A stretch of DNA of 64,000 nucleotides, taken from the NCBI RefSeq assembly GCF_040807025.1, contig NC_090953.1, forward strand, positions 24,908,997 to 24,972,996. Reading direction: 5' to 3'. The position numbers and the translations under genes were made by a program. The notes under the pieces were generated by a model. That model had not been told where the DNA came from. It saw nothing but the letters and a program-made list of their open reading frames with translations, and did no database searches. Numbering within the stretch: position 1 is the first letter of the stretch; the number at the start of each line of letters is the position of its first letter. The stretch is from Struthio camelus. Taxonomy: Eukaryota; Chordata; Aves; Struthioniformes; Struthionidae. Below, in pieces: positions 48,440 to 60,600 of the stretch.

Positions 48440-48598
48440 GTCTCTCCTGGTCAGGCCCCGCCCCCTACCGCGAGGGGCGGGGCGGAGAGAGGCGCGGGGC
48501 GGTGACCAATGGGGGCGGGGCGCCTGGCGCGGGGCGGAGCTACGGGGGGCCAATGGGCGGGCGCCGGGGCGCCGCGAGGAGGCCGGGGCGCGCGGGGC
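48440..48598 (+). promoter_or_regulatory. GRAMD2A: GRAMD2A CpG-island promoter
   Basis: Several GC boxes (ggggcggggc types) and two CCAAT boxes (48506-48510, 48550-48554) precede the ATG at 48599. No TATA box. Confidence 0.55.
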
Positions 48599-48664
48599 AT
48601 GACGGCGCCGGGCCGGAGCGGGCCGGGCGGGCAGCGCGGGGCCGCCGCCGCCGCCGCCGCGCAG
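48599..48664 (+). CDS. GRAMD2A: GRAMD2A candidate first exon A
   Basis: 22 codons, MTAPGRSGPGGQRG followed by seven Ala and Gln, ending CAG|GTAGGG in phase 0. The MTA start agrees with human. From phase 0 it can join exon 2 in frame only through the AG at 61852-61853, not the stronger one at 61866-61867. Confidence 0.6.
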
Positions 48665-51600
48665 GTAGGGCCGGGGGCGGCGCGCGGGGCCCGGGCTGGG
48701 CGCGGTGACCGGGGCCGCGGAGCGGGACGGGGGGGCCGTTAGCGGGCGGCGGCGGCGGGGGGGCTGGTTACGGCCGCCGTCCTCCCCCTGCGCCCGGGGC
48801 CTCGGGGAGGGTCCGGTCCGGTCCGGTCCGGTTTGGTCCGGTCCGGCCCGGCCCGGTCCTGGGGGCCGCGCTCGGCCGCCGGGCAGGGAGGACTCGCCGG
48901 CTGCCGTCGCTCCGCTTTCCTCCCTCCTGGCCGAGGCGCCTCCCTCTCGCGGCCCGAAGAGGCGTCGTCCGGCCTCCGGTCCGGTGCTGCCCGCGGCGGC
49001 CGGGCCCCGACCCTCCGGCCCGGCGCTCTGCGGCTGGCGGACGCTTCCTGGGTTTAAAAGCCCCCGGCGGCCCGGCCTGGGCTGCCGGGACCGCGGCTCT
49101 TTGTCTGCGGGGCGGGCGAGAACGTGCCCGGGGGCCGCCGCGGAGGCGGCTCTCGGCCCGACCCCTCTCGGGGCGCGCCGCCCCCCCTTCCCGCCGGCGC
49201 CCCGCGCAGCGACCTGGGGGCGCTCGGGGCAGCCGTAGCGGGGGATTTGCCTTGGTGCCAGCTCCGCGCTGCCGCCGTCGGCGGCTCCCGGGGGGCAGAG
49301 CTCAGCCCGGGGGGCAGCTGCCCCGGCCTGCCGGGAAGGGCTCCGCGCTCGCTCGGTCCCTGCGGCCGGCGTTGCCGCCCCTTGCTGCGGGGGCAGCCGA
49401 GGCGCCGAAGGAGGCTGTTTCTTGGCGGTGGCCACCAGCGTCGCCCCGAGCGGCCGGGCTGTGCCCTGCCACGTGGGACCCGCTGGGAGCACGTAACCCC
49501 TCTTGCCAGGCTGGGGCCTGCGGGAGCCAGACTGGGGTGAAAAAACCTAGCCGAGGGGGGCCGCTGGGGGTCCTGAGCGCATCCCGGGGCTGGCTGTGCT
49601 GGGGGGCAGGAGCGGCTCTGCCTCGACGCCCTTCCCCGGTGCGCCGGCACCAGGGTGGCGCGTCTCCAGAGCTGCCGGGTGGGGGCCGGCACCGTGACCA
49701 CCCTGCCCGGCTTCTGCGCCGTCAGTCTTGCTGAGACGTGCAGGGTACCTGGCAGCCGTCAGCTCCTCCGTGGCCTGGGGCTGCTGAGCGTGGAGCTGCC
49801 CGTGCGGCTGCCAGCGGAGCGCTGTGAAGTGCCAGCCCCGCTCCCAAAGGGTGCTTGGATGTCCCCCTGTGCCTAGGGACAGACCCCAGAGGGGCGCGGG
49901 GAGATCTGTGCGCGCAGAGTTGACACCGAGTGGCAGAGCTGTCCCCAGCCTGAGGTGTGATTGCTTTTCCCCTCTGCCCCGACTGGGAATCACGCGAGGG
50001 GAAGAGGCTCCAAAGCTTTGAATCCCTAAGGGGTCCCTGGAGAGGTCCGTGAGGCTCCTCGGCCCCTGTGTGGGGAAGCACAAAGCTCCAGGCAGCTGCT
50101 GCGGACCTCCTGGGGCTACAGAGGTGAGCCTGAGCTGCCAGAGGTGAGCGACTGCTGGCTGAGGAGGAAGTGAAGAGAAAAGAAAAGAGATTTCTTTTTT
50201 TAGGCCTGAGAGCAGGAAGCAAGGGATGAATTGCTGCTGTCAGCTGGTCTCTAGGGAGGTGCCAGGGCCACATCACAGGAGGGTCTACAGCACGCCTGCC
50301 CCGGGAGGCAGGAGCATGGGTGCGTTGCTCTCGGCCATCGCTGGCTCCAGAGAGCGTCCAGCGGCCTCGCGCAGCCGGGCTGCCCCTGGGCCCGCTGTAG
50401 GCGGCAGAGACCGGAGACCGCAGCCGCTGGGAGCGAGGCTGAGGTGCCGGAGCACCCCGCGGCTCGCTGTCTTCAGCAGGTAAGGCTTAGTGGGAAGGCC
50501 CTGTCCGCGGCAGGGACGGCACTGCTCATCTGAGCTCCTCGGCACCTCCCGAGGTGTCGCTCGTCCCGCCTGGTCTGTCCCCTTGGCAGAGCAGCCCACG
50601 CCGCTGCTCCTGCCCGCAGCACGGGCGTCTTCGAGACTCCTACCCTGGGCATGCGGTTCGGGACTCTGGTCTCTGGCGTGCCTGGTTTGTGGATAGCTGC
50701 CTCTCCCAGCGAGGAGAGACCCTGCTGCGTGGCATCTCCGGTCCCCCCAAGCCTTAGCTGAGTCCCCGGGAAGCCTGGCCAGCGTCCTGCAGGCGGGCTG
50801 CCTCCGTGGCTGCGCTGGGAGGTCTGCCTTCCCTGGGGCCCAGGGGTGACAAGGGACCTGCCGCGGGTCATGGCCGCGCAGGAGCGGCAGGGCCTTGGGT
50901 GGGGACGTCGCTAGCGCCGCTCTGAGTTTTCCGCTCTTTGCTGTGGGCTGTTCTCCCCCTCCCTGGGCTGGCTCCAGCCATGTCCCTTTGAGAAGTGAGG
51001 GCCCGGGAGAGGTGGCTTTCCCTTGCGGTGGCCCTGGGCAGGCGTGCAAGGCTGCACGAATCGCCCTTTCTTTGGGAGAGTGAGAAAAGCCGCTCCTGTT
51101 CTTCATGAGCTCTCGAGGTGGTTACTCGGTAAACACTGGCCTGTATGAATTTGTGTCCTGCCTCTCCGGCTGTGGGAAGGGCTCTGCCTGGAGCTGCCCC
51201 TCGGGGAGAGAAGGGAGCGCTCGGCGTGTCCGACCGGGAGAGCCCTTCCCTGCCCCGGATCCAGGGCGGTTTTGGCCGTCGTGAGAGCTGGAAGCCGTAG
51301 GCTGACTGTTCCTGGCAGCGCAGGTCCTGCCCTCGGCGCGCGTTTCCTGCCTGCGGAGGAGAGGAAGGGAGCGAGGTGTAGCGGTGCCTGAAGGCAGGGC
51401 TGTGCAGGCCGCGGCTGTGCGAGGCCGAGCTCTCCCCGGCCGCGGACCCGCGCGGCTGCGGCGGTGTCTGTGCCTCTGCTGTGACTCGCGCGCCCTTAAC
51501 GGAGAGGAGGTACAGCAGCGAGCTGCTAGTGGTGGTTTAGATGCTGTTAAAAAACTCTTTTGTGGGAGCCCAGAAGTTGTCCCTGTGAAATCTAGGGTCT

Positions 51601-54600
51601 GGCTTGATGAGAAAAATCTCTTGTGTGTTGTGTGTGTGTGTTTTTTTTTTTTTAATCTCCTTCTGAGAAATCCCCGTTTAAGAATGTGCTAGAGCAAGTC
51701 TTTGCCTCGTCGGATTCGGGGAGAAAATCCACCTAATGCTCATGGCTTTCCCTAGCCGTAGAGGCCAGGAGGAGGTGGGGCAGTGACAGCAGTGCTGTCA
51801 ACTTTTGCTGTTGATGAGCGTTTTCCAGCAGTGGTGGGCATGCGCGGAGCCCACCCCCTTCCTGGGGCCGGAGCCGTCCTTTCGCGGTGCCCTCAACGAA
51901 CCGGGGAGGCCACTGCCACGTGCAGCAGAGACATGGCCCAAATTCCCCGGGTCCCTGGGGCTCCCTGGTTGCGAAGCAGCAACCAAGCAAGATCCTGCCC
52001 TGTTCCCATGCTTGACCAGGGATGGGGCTGAGGACGCGCATCCCAGGCCGAGGACGTGTGGCTTCTGCTGCTCTCCGGGGGGATGTTGATGGCAGAGGTC
52101 TGCCCGCGTGGCTGCTAGGAGAGGTCTGCGAGCGGGTCCGTACGGTGCGAGGGACCACACTGTGTGGGCGTCGAGGGAGCTCGGCCCCAGCGAGCCCCAG
52201 GCTTCATCCAGCTGGAGCATCCCTGGGCTGCCCCAGAGGAGAGGGAGCCTGGAGAGGGGACATGGCTCTAGTTCTTCCTGCTCTCCGTGCGCATGATTTT
52301 GGTGTCTTTGATCTCCCGGCAGCGGTGCTCGGAGGACTGGCGTTTCGCTCGAGCATCTTTTGCTGTGGCTGCGCTCCAGAAACGACTCTTAATTCCCAGG
52401 CACAAATAAGGAATTGAAATGACCTTGAAACCAGGGAGCAAGGACAGCTTACGGGATCTGTTCTTCCAGCCCGGCTCTCAAGTGCTTTACAAGGTTTTTC
52501 AGCCAAGGTTGTTAACCCCTTGCCCTGCTCCGTGGCGTTTCAAACAGCGGGGCAGAGGGACGGCAGGCGAGAACGGAGCCGGGAGTCCTGCGCCGGTGCC
52601 AGCGCGCCTCTCGTACCCTGCCCGCGTAGCCCTGTCTGCGTGGCCGAGCGGGGTGACGCCGGCGGCGCTGCCCGGCTGGGGGGACAGGGCAGAGATGGAT
52701 CTTCTGTAGCGAGACCCTGGTGGTGGCAGCAGAGCCGGAGGGCAGCGGGGGGGCTTGCTCTGTGGGAGTCTTCCGGCTGCGATTTTTGGGAGGTGAAGTC
52801 CCCGGCTTGCTCTTTTTCTGTCCTGCCTCTGCCACGTGTTCCCAAGCAAGCGTGTGCCTCCCCCTTGTTTGTGCTGGGAACTGGAGCAGGGAACCGATCC
52901 AGCTCGGAGACAAAATAAAACACCACGACTTGTCTGCGATAGGAGGGCTCTTGTTGGGTTATTTTAGGCTGGATCTGAGCGTAAGGGAGGAGATGCTGAT
53001 CTGGAGGAGGAAGTAGTGCTGGTGGTTTGGGGCGCTGAAAGCGTGGCCCAGGGTTGTGAGAAGGCTTTGTCTCACGAAACCACTGGCATGGGAGAGGTAG
53101 CAGGTCTCTGCGAGACCTTCCTCCGGCTTTGCTAGTCGTTGGACTCCTGTGTGAGCAGAGCCAACGCTGAGCTCGGCTCAGGGAGTTCAAGCAGCTCTGG
53201 CCCAGGGTCTGGTGGGCGTTGGGGTGGCACAGGGAGAGGGTGTGGGTGGGATAGGAGAAGAGACTGGATTCCCCCTGTCCTGTGAGCACGTAGATCAGCT
53301 CAGCCACGTCCCGTAACGTTGTCCCTTTGCTCCTGGGCTGCGCGAGCTGTGCCGCTGCGTGGCTCGAAGCGTGCCCTCCTCTGCCTCCCTCCCCGCAGGC
53401 AGTCCGGGCCATGTTGCGTCCTGCCTGCGAGACAGCCGGGAGCTCCCGATCTCCAGAAAGGTTTTTTTCCTCTGCGTATCTGTGGATTAAAGCTGTTAAT
53501 AGTGCTTTGAACTAAACAACTAAAGCAGCTGTGGAGCTCGCGCTGAAACAGCTGTGCTGGGGGACCACGCGCTGTGCATGAACCCTTGGTGGCGGGGGCC
53601 ACCCGGGTGAAACACCCTGTGCCGGCCGAGCAGGCGACGTCTCGCCGCTTCCCCGCCTCGTCTGCCGGCTCCTGATCCCCGTCCCCATGCCTCCCAGCCT
53701 GCGTGCGGCAGGGGCAGGCTGCTCCACGCCGGCACGAATAGCTCTGCCTTGAGTGCCGCCCGCATGGCAGGAACACGAGCCCTTGATTTTTGGTTGCTTG
53801 GAAGGGAGGAAGAAATCCTCTAGCGTGCAGCAAATCTCCCGCTTTATTGCAAATTGTGGCACGTGGCAGCGGTCTCCCTTTGCCGGGGACTCCTGAACCC
53901 CTCGACTCTGCCTGTTGCCTCCTGCCTTGCCCCTCGTCTTGGCAGCGTTAGGGATTTCTTGCTGCAACCGTTCCTGCTGGGCTTGCACCCTCGGGACGCT
54001 CGGATGAAGGTTTTTCCTCGCTTGATGTAAGGGGAAGGAGCTTGCTGCTAAAAGCTTTGGTGGGGCGATTGCTTGAGCCGCTAGAAAGTGTTTTCCTTCC
54101 TGTGTTGGCGGTTTAAGCGGCTTCTGGCAGCCCCGTGGTGCAGGGGGAGGCTCTCCCCGTGAGCCGCGTGCCTGGAGCCAAACCGAAACGGTGGGTCTGC
54201 GAGCAGCCCGTCCTCCGCTGTCGGAGCGGGGTGGCCGGGCCGTCGCCTCCTTGGGCAGCGTCTTAGGAGGGCAGCGCCGGCTCTGGGAGCTCGCGGGGAG
54301 CAGGAGAGGTTAATATTTGAACAGCGGAGCGCGTCTCGTTTGCCAAGTCGGAGCTGGTTTCGCAGCATCTGGCTCTGGCTTTGCTTTCGCTGCCCTCTTC
54401 AGAGGGCTCGCTATTAAAAGCAGCAATTAATAACCCAGGATCCAGGCGAGGTCTCTGGAAAGCACCTCCTCAAGCCCGTGCCACCTTCCATGGCTCTAGG
54501 GAGGCGTATTGCACGCCTGGGCAGGATAGCGTGGCGTGCCGGAGGAGGACCTTGAAATCACAGCTGAGCTGGGCATCTTGACTACAGCCCGGCCCCCCCG

Positions 54601-57600
54601 GCCAGCCCCGTCAGCACCCTCTTCTGTGCTCGGTGACCAAGATCCCCCCAAATCCCAGGCCACGTGGGTCGGATGGACCCAGACAGGCACACTTTCTTTG
54701 TGGAGTCTCTTCTGACTTTGAAGGCGAGCTGGCAAAGTGTGTCCAAGGGAAGTCACGTGCACCCTGGAGGGTGACGTGTCACCTGGAGGCAGCGCTGGCA
54801 GGGACGGAGCGAGGGCTGGGGGCAGCGGGGCTGAGGGGCAGCGAGAAGCAGAGCTCCCCTGCCCATGGCGTCTGGAGAGCCCAGCGTGAGGCAGAGGAGC
54901 AAGGAAAGCGGCAGCGAGTTTGATCCGTGTCCTGTGTGGAAAGGAGGCAGCTTCCGTGACCTCTCTGCTCTGGCTGAGGATGCTCCTCACGGCCTCCAGA
55001 CCTTCCTTCGGAGCAGCGCTCTTCGTTCCCAGCGGGAGCAGCCTGCCAGCGTAGGAGGAGCTGCAGTGGCGCAAGGCGAAGGGCTGTCTAGCCTGGGACT
55101 CGTCGCTGACAGCGGCTGTAAGAGGAAAAGAAAAACAGGGCAAGACGGTGTAACCCTTCCAAGTGTTCCCCAGCCTCTGGCTATTCCCAGCGTAGGGAAT
55201 GACGTGTGCCCTTGTCTCGAGCTCGCGTGACCTCTCCGCACCCCGGCAGCGGGGAGTCGCCAGATCGGCGGCCTCGGGCGCGCACGCTCGCGGCTGCCTC
55301 TCTGCGGTCGAACCTGGGGGAAGGCAGGAGCAGGGGCTGCTTCTCCCAAATGCCTCGTGTGTCGGGCAAGACGCTTCTCCCAAAAGTTTCGTATACTGGG
55401 GAAAGGGCAGGTCTGTGTGCCACGCTGCCGCCTCCGCGGAGGAGAGAGCCTGGGCCCGTGCCCTGGGAAAGATTGGCCGAGGGGAAGGCTGTTACTGGAT
55501 GTGGGGTTTAATGTTCGAGAGGCCCTCGTACGCTGGAGGGAGGAAAGCGGGTGTCACGTGTTTCCCCGTTGCCTCCTTCCTCGAGGAAGAGGAGGGGGCT
55601 GCTCAGATTTGGGTGCTGTAGGTCGACTCGCCTCCCGCTCCCGCGCGGCCCCCGCCTCGGACGCAGCCGTGGGCTCTCGGCCGAAAGTCACCCCCCTCCT
55701 TCGCCTGAGTCCCCGGTAGGGCTAAATCCCCTCTCCCAGATTAAGCAGCGCAACTGCTTGGGGATTTAAGGGATAACGTGGGGGAAGCCGGAGCAGGCTG
55801 GCTGCTGCGGCCGCCCGCTTGGGAGGAAGCGGGTAGGGAGCGACTTTGGCTGTGCCAGCCGTCGTGCTGTCTGTGCGCTGTCCCCCCGGCGCTTGGCCTG
55901 CCCTGGGCTTGCAGCGTGCTCCGCGTGGCCGTGTCCTCGCGGACAGCCCTGGCCGTCGGAGCTCGCGTGTGCGGTGGGGGCGTCCAGGCCCCTTAGGCTG
56001 GCTGGGAGCAGCCCGCGGGGGCGGGACGGTGATGCCCGCCAGCCGGCCTCTGCGTGGGGGGCAAAGCTCCCGCGTCTCCGTGGCGCTGACGCGTTGGCTT
56101 CGCAGCGGCGCGGCGTCACCGGCCGAAGGCGTATCGGCAGCGTGGGAGGGCCAGGCGGGAGCTCTCCCCGCGCGCTCGGCCCCGGAGTCACGTTGGTGCG
56201 ATGCCAAAGGACGTTATTTTGGTGCTTGCTGTTGGCAGAGCTGCTCGGGGCCAGGAGGGGAGCGGGGACCCGGGACCCCCTTGCTTTGCGTGTGCGGCCC
56301 CCGAGCCCTGGCGGAGGACCCTGGCCGGAGCGCAGCCGTCTCTTGGCTCGGCAGGGCAGCGCTGCCCGGCAGCAGGGCGGCGTTTCGCTGCAGCGGTGAC
56401 GTCCCAAGGCCTCGAGGCAGACGTCGTACTCCTTATTAAGCCGGCAAGCCTCATCTCGTCTTTGCCCTTTCCCTATAATCCTTCCGATGATGTTGCCCTG
56501 CCTACAGGACTCGCGGAAAGAATCCTTCAACCTGAGCTTTGGCAAGCCGACCCTTCTGCAGCCCGGGAAGAAAAACCTCGGTGCGTTTCGGTCCGTCTCC
56601 GCAGCCAGCACCGTGCTCAGGCTTTCGGGCTCTGCCTGCAGCTAGGGCCGTGCTCGCTAGCCCCGGCGGGCCGTGCCGTGCCACGCTGCGCTGCCGTGCC
56701 TGTGTGCCATCCCAGCGGGCTGCCCCAGCCCGCCTTCCCCCCCCCCCACCTTTTGCAGCAAGGACTTCATTTGCTTTGCAAATACTGGCTGGAGGGATTA
56801 TGAGCTGATTTTCCAGCCTATTACTAACCACGTGTTCACCAGTCGTCCAAAACATTTGTTTTTCTGCAGCCTGCCATCGCGGAGCGGTTTATTTTTCTGG
56901 CCTCTTTGCTTCCTGAGCATCTTTGTCTCAGAGGGCCGGCACAGCAGTGTCTTTGCCAGCGCAGCGGCGTCTTTCCCGGCGTGCTGGTGTCCTTTCCGGC
57001 CCGCTCGCAGGTGGAGGCTTCGCCAGCGCTTTGGGAGGTTCGTGGAGCTGCAAGTGGCTTCGGCCTATCCAAGGGCAGGGGTTTAATACCGCTTCCCTTG
57101 CTCTGACTTTCTGCAGCTGATCTTTAGCCTGATGGCTGGGTTTTATCACCTCTCAGGTCTCCTGGAAGAGCCTGTGGGCTTTCTTGGGGAATGGTTCTTG
57201 TCTTCCAGCAAACCCATCTCGAATTGAAAGCAGAGATCCCCTTTGAAGGAGAGGGTTGTTTTCGGATGTCTGCCTTCAAACTGGGACGCTGGGAGGGAAA
57301 GGGCATGTGTGTCATTATTGCAGGATTTACTGTCCAAACACCCGAGGAGGAAAAACAGAACCGCAGCCCCCGAGCGTGCGCCTTGTCCTCCTGGAGAGCG
57401 TTGTCCGAGCCGCGGCCAGGGATTTGCGAGCCTTGCGCTAGGAAGTGGGAGCAGCTGGGCGTGCTGGCACGGCTTTGGTCCCTTTTATGCCTTGAATGCA
57501 GCAGCACAAAGGGAAAGGGTGTGTGTGCACGCGCCCGTTTTATTACATACAGTAAAAATCCTCTTGAGCTGCCCCTCCTGCCTCCCGGAGGTGTGGATCA

Positions 57601-60600
57601 GCTTCCTTGCCGCATGTGCGGCAGCTGCCTCTGCTCCCCGCTCGCCCGGAGGACGGCGAGCTGCCGCTAGAGCCGGAGCCGGGGTGCAGCCCCCGCAGCA
57701 CCCTCTGGCCTGGCTCTCCCCGAGCCTGCACAGCCCTGACGGGGCTGGGACTTGCTGAGCAGAGGTAGGAGGGGGCTCGGTGGCACGTCTGCAGCTCCTT
57801 TCCCTCCCGCTCTCGGTCTCTGCCCCGCTCGGGCCAGGTTCCTCGCCTCCCTTCCCTGGAAATGACACTTTTTCCCTGCCCTGAATCGGGAGGATGTTGC
57901 TTATTTTAAGATTAATAAGGCTGCCGCCGGAGCTCGGCTCTTGCCCTGTGCGCCACGTGGACCCGCGGGGAGGAAGGCACCAGCCCGGATGTCGGGGCGT
58001 CCGGTTAGCGCCATCCAGCCCCGTGGGGACGCGACGTTTCTCCAGCTCGTCTTTGCCCGACGGAGGGGCTTTCCTGCTCGGCAGGAAGCCTTTGGGCTGC
58101 AGCGGGAGCTGTTTGTGCGTCTGTGGCCTCTCTAGTGACTCTTGTTCCCGGTTTTGCTCCGGGCCCTTCCCCTGCCCCCTCCGGATGTCTCGGCTGCTTG
58201 TGAAATAGCTGCCGGACAGTTGGGTTCCCCGGCCCGCGTGAGCGGTCCCAGCCTCGGCGTCCGCGAAGCGGCAGGATGTGATTCAGCAGGTGCCGGTGGG
58301 AGCCGAGGGAAGCCGTTCCTGTCGGGATTCGGGCTTCAGCGGGGGCTGGCGGAGGCCGGCCGGGGCTGGGGTACGTCGCGTGGCTGAGGGTCTGCCCCTG
58401 CCTCGCTTGCGAACGGCGCTCATCCCACCCTGCGGGCAGCCGAGTCAAGGAACGCCTGGCAGAAACCTCCAGGGGAAAAAGAAACCCCTGGTTATGCTGA
58501 GAGCCGTGTGTGATGTTATAGCTGTGGCGTGCTGGGGCTTGCTGTGCGGGGCGTCCCTTGGGACAGCAGAAGGAAGGGGTCCGTCCGAGCTCCCCGGAAG
58601 GAGACTGCGGCCGGGCGCCGCTGCCGAGCGGCGTGCGTGGGAATTGAGATTGATTCGATTTTAGACGGGGCCCTTTGGAGCGGGAACAGGATGTGGCAGG
58701 ACGTGGGAAACCCAGCTGGGAACTGCGGGTCAAGGGGAGAACGGCATAAAAAGCAACTTTATGGTGTTCAACAGTGGCATTTCCAAATGAAGTCATTTGA
58801 CTTCCAATCCTTGGCGCTCTAGAAAAGTTTAGGAAGGGCTGAAGTTCCCTGATGGTAGCGTGCTCTCAGATGCCCAGCGCTTTTCTTGCTCGTTTTGACT
58901 GCAAAACGTTTCATGGGGTCACTTTTCAGGTCTTTTGCTTCTTCTACCCTAGACCTAGAAGAAAAATGGCCAACAAATTAATGTGGTGTTTTTCTTTCCC
59001 CCCCATCTCAAAGTCTCTTGGTCGGGGTTATTTTTTCCTTTTTGCATTTCTATTCCTAGCGCAGCACAGAGCCATCTGTCACCTCCTCTAACCTCAAGCC
59101 ATGGCGCAGAGGACGGGAGACCTGGGCTCGGCTCTTGCGGCCCGTTGAGGTGACACGCAAGCTGTCGCTCGCTCCCGCGAGAGCGGGACTCCCTTGGGAG
59201 AGTGGCTCCCGTGGCCAAGAGGGCTGTCGTCCCCCCTTTTTCATCTTCTTGTTGCCCGGGAGAGCTCACGGACGCCTGCCGTCGCTGTCAGTGCTGCCGC
59301 ACTAAGACCCTGCCCCGTCTTCGTGGAGAGAGCGAAGCGGGTGTTGAGGCTTGCTTTGGTTCGGACTGAAAGACGGTTAAAAGTGACGATGGGGAGAGCC
59401 CTTGGGAGGGCTCGGGGTGGCCGCTGCCTGAGAGGCAAGGAGTTGTGCAGCCGCATCGGGCCTCAGCGCCTCGGCCTCTGCCTTCCCCGTGGACCGGGGC
59501 CACGCGCGCGGCTCCTCCGGCGACGGGGAACGCGGCCGGGTTCCCGTGGCGGCCCTGCTCCTGCCCCTCCGTCCCGAGGGCGACGGCAGGGAGAGCCCAG
59601 CGCCGCTCGGGGCGCTGGGTGCCCCTTGCCTCCAGCGCCTCTTTTGCGCAGGGCTTCCGGGCCGTGCCGTCCTGCCCGCCCGTCCGGACGGGTGAACGCC
59701 AGCAGCCGGGGCAGCATCCCCGCGCCGCCTGGCCCCTTCCCCTCCTGTGCCCCCGGGCGCCTCCTCCTCGCGCTCGCTGGGCAGAGCGGAGAGCCCGGAG
59801 CGAGCAGCGCCCGGGGCTCCCCCGCCAGCGGCCCTTCGCTCCCCGGCTCCGGCGAGCGAGCTGGCAGCGGGGCCGCCGGGACGCGCTCCAGCCCGGCGCT
59901 CTTCCAGCTGGTGCGTGTCCTCCCCGCTCCCGGCCTGCCTCTCCTCCCACCTGCTCCCTTACCCCCTGCCCGTCCAGCCGAGCTCCTGTCCCTGAATAAT
60001 TTCCTCTTGTGGCTGCCAGGACAACCTGCCCCCCGGGGCCGGTTCCTGCTCGCAGCGCTCGGGGCCAGCCCGGCCGTGCCGCCGCGTCACTGCGCCCCTT
60101 CTAGCTGTCGCCCGGCCCGGCGGCCGCGGCGAGGAGCTCGGCGTTGCGGGGTGAGGTGTAGGGGAGCGGACGGGGACGGCTGTGCCGGGGGCGGTCTGCC
60201 TGAAACCCCTGTGGCTTTGGCGGGGAGGGGGGAGGCAGCCTAGCCGTCAGCGACGGGACGGGAATCGCTTCTCTTGTTGCGGTCGCTGCCCGTGAAGCGG
60301 AGCCGGCAGCGAGCCGAGTCCCCGTCGCCCTGGGCTGGAGGGACCTGAGCGGACTGTGCAAAACTGCTAGTAAAAGCTTTTTTTTCCTTTTTTTTTTTTT
60401 TTTTCCTCCTCTTTTCCCTCCTCTCCTTCTTCCCTTAGGCTGCACTCATGTGAGTGCTGCTGAAAGAGCCGGTCCAGCCTCGTTCCGCGCTGTGAGTTAG
60501 TTTTAATCCCCGCTCTGGATCGTTGCGTGGCTCCCGCGAACCCCTGCGCTGACCCTGGGACGGGAGCGAGCGCGCCGGGGAAAGCGGAGGGGCAGGATCG

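Larger units (their letters stand above)
46630..48440. other. Intergenic region between PKM and GRAMD2A
   Basis: Holds a 38-bp tandem repeat and a G-rich block; no gene seen. ORFs across it have no recognisable family. Confidence 0.65.

Noticed and set aside
48191-49492. Minus-strand ORF of 433 codons over the GRAMD2A promoter
   Set aside because: Its sequence is proline runs generated by the G-rich block and GC boxes on the other strand.
59194-60243. Plus-strand ORF of 349 codons in GRAMD2A intron 1
   Set aside because: Composition-driven, with no recognisable protein and an alternative frame equally open.
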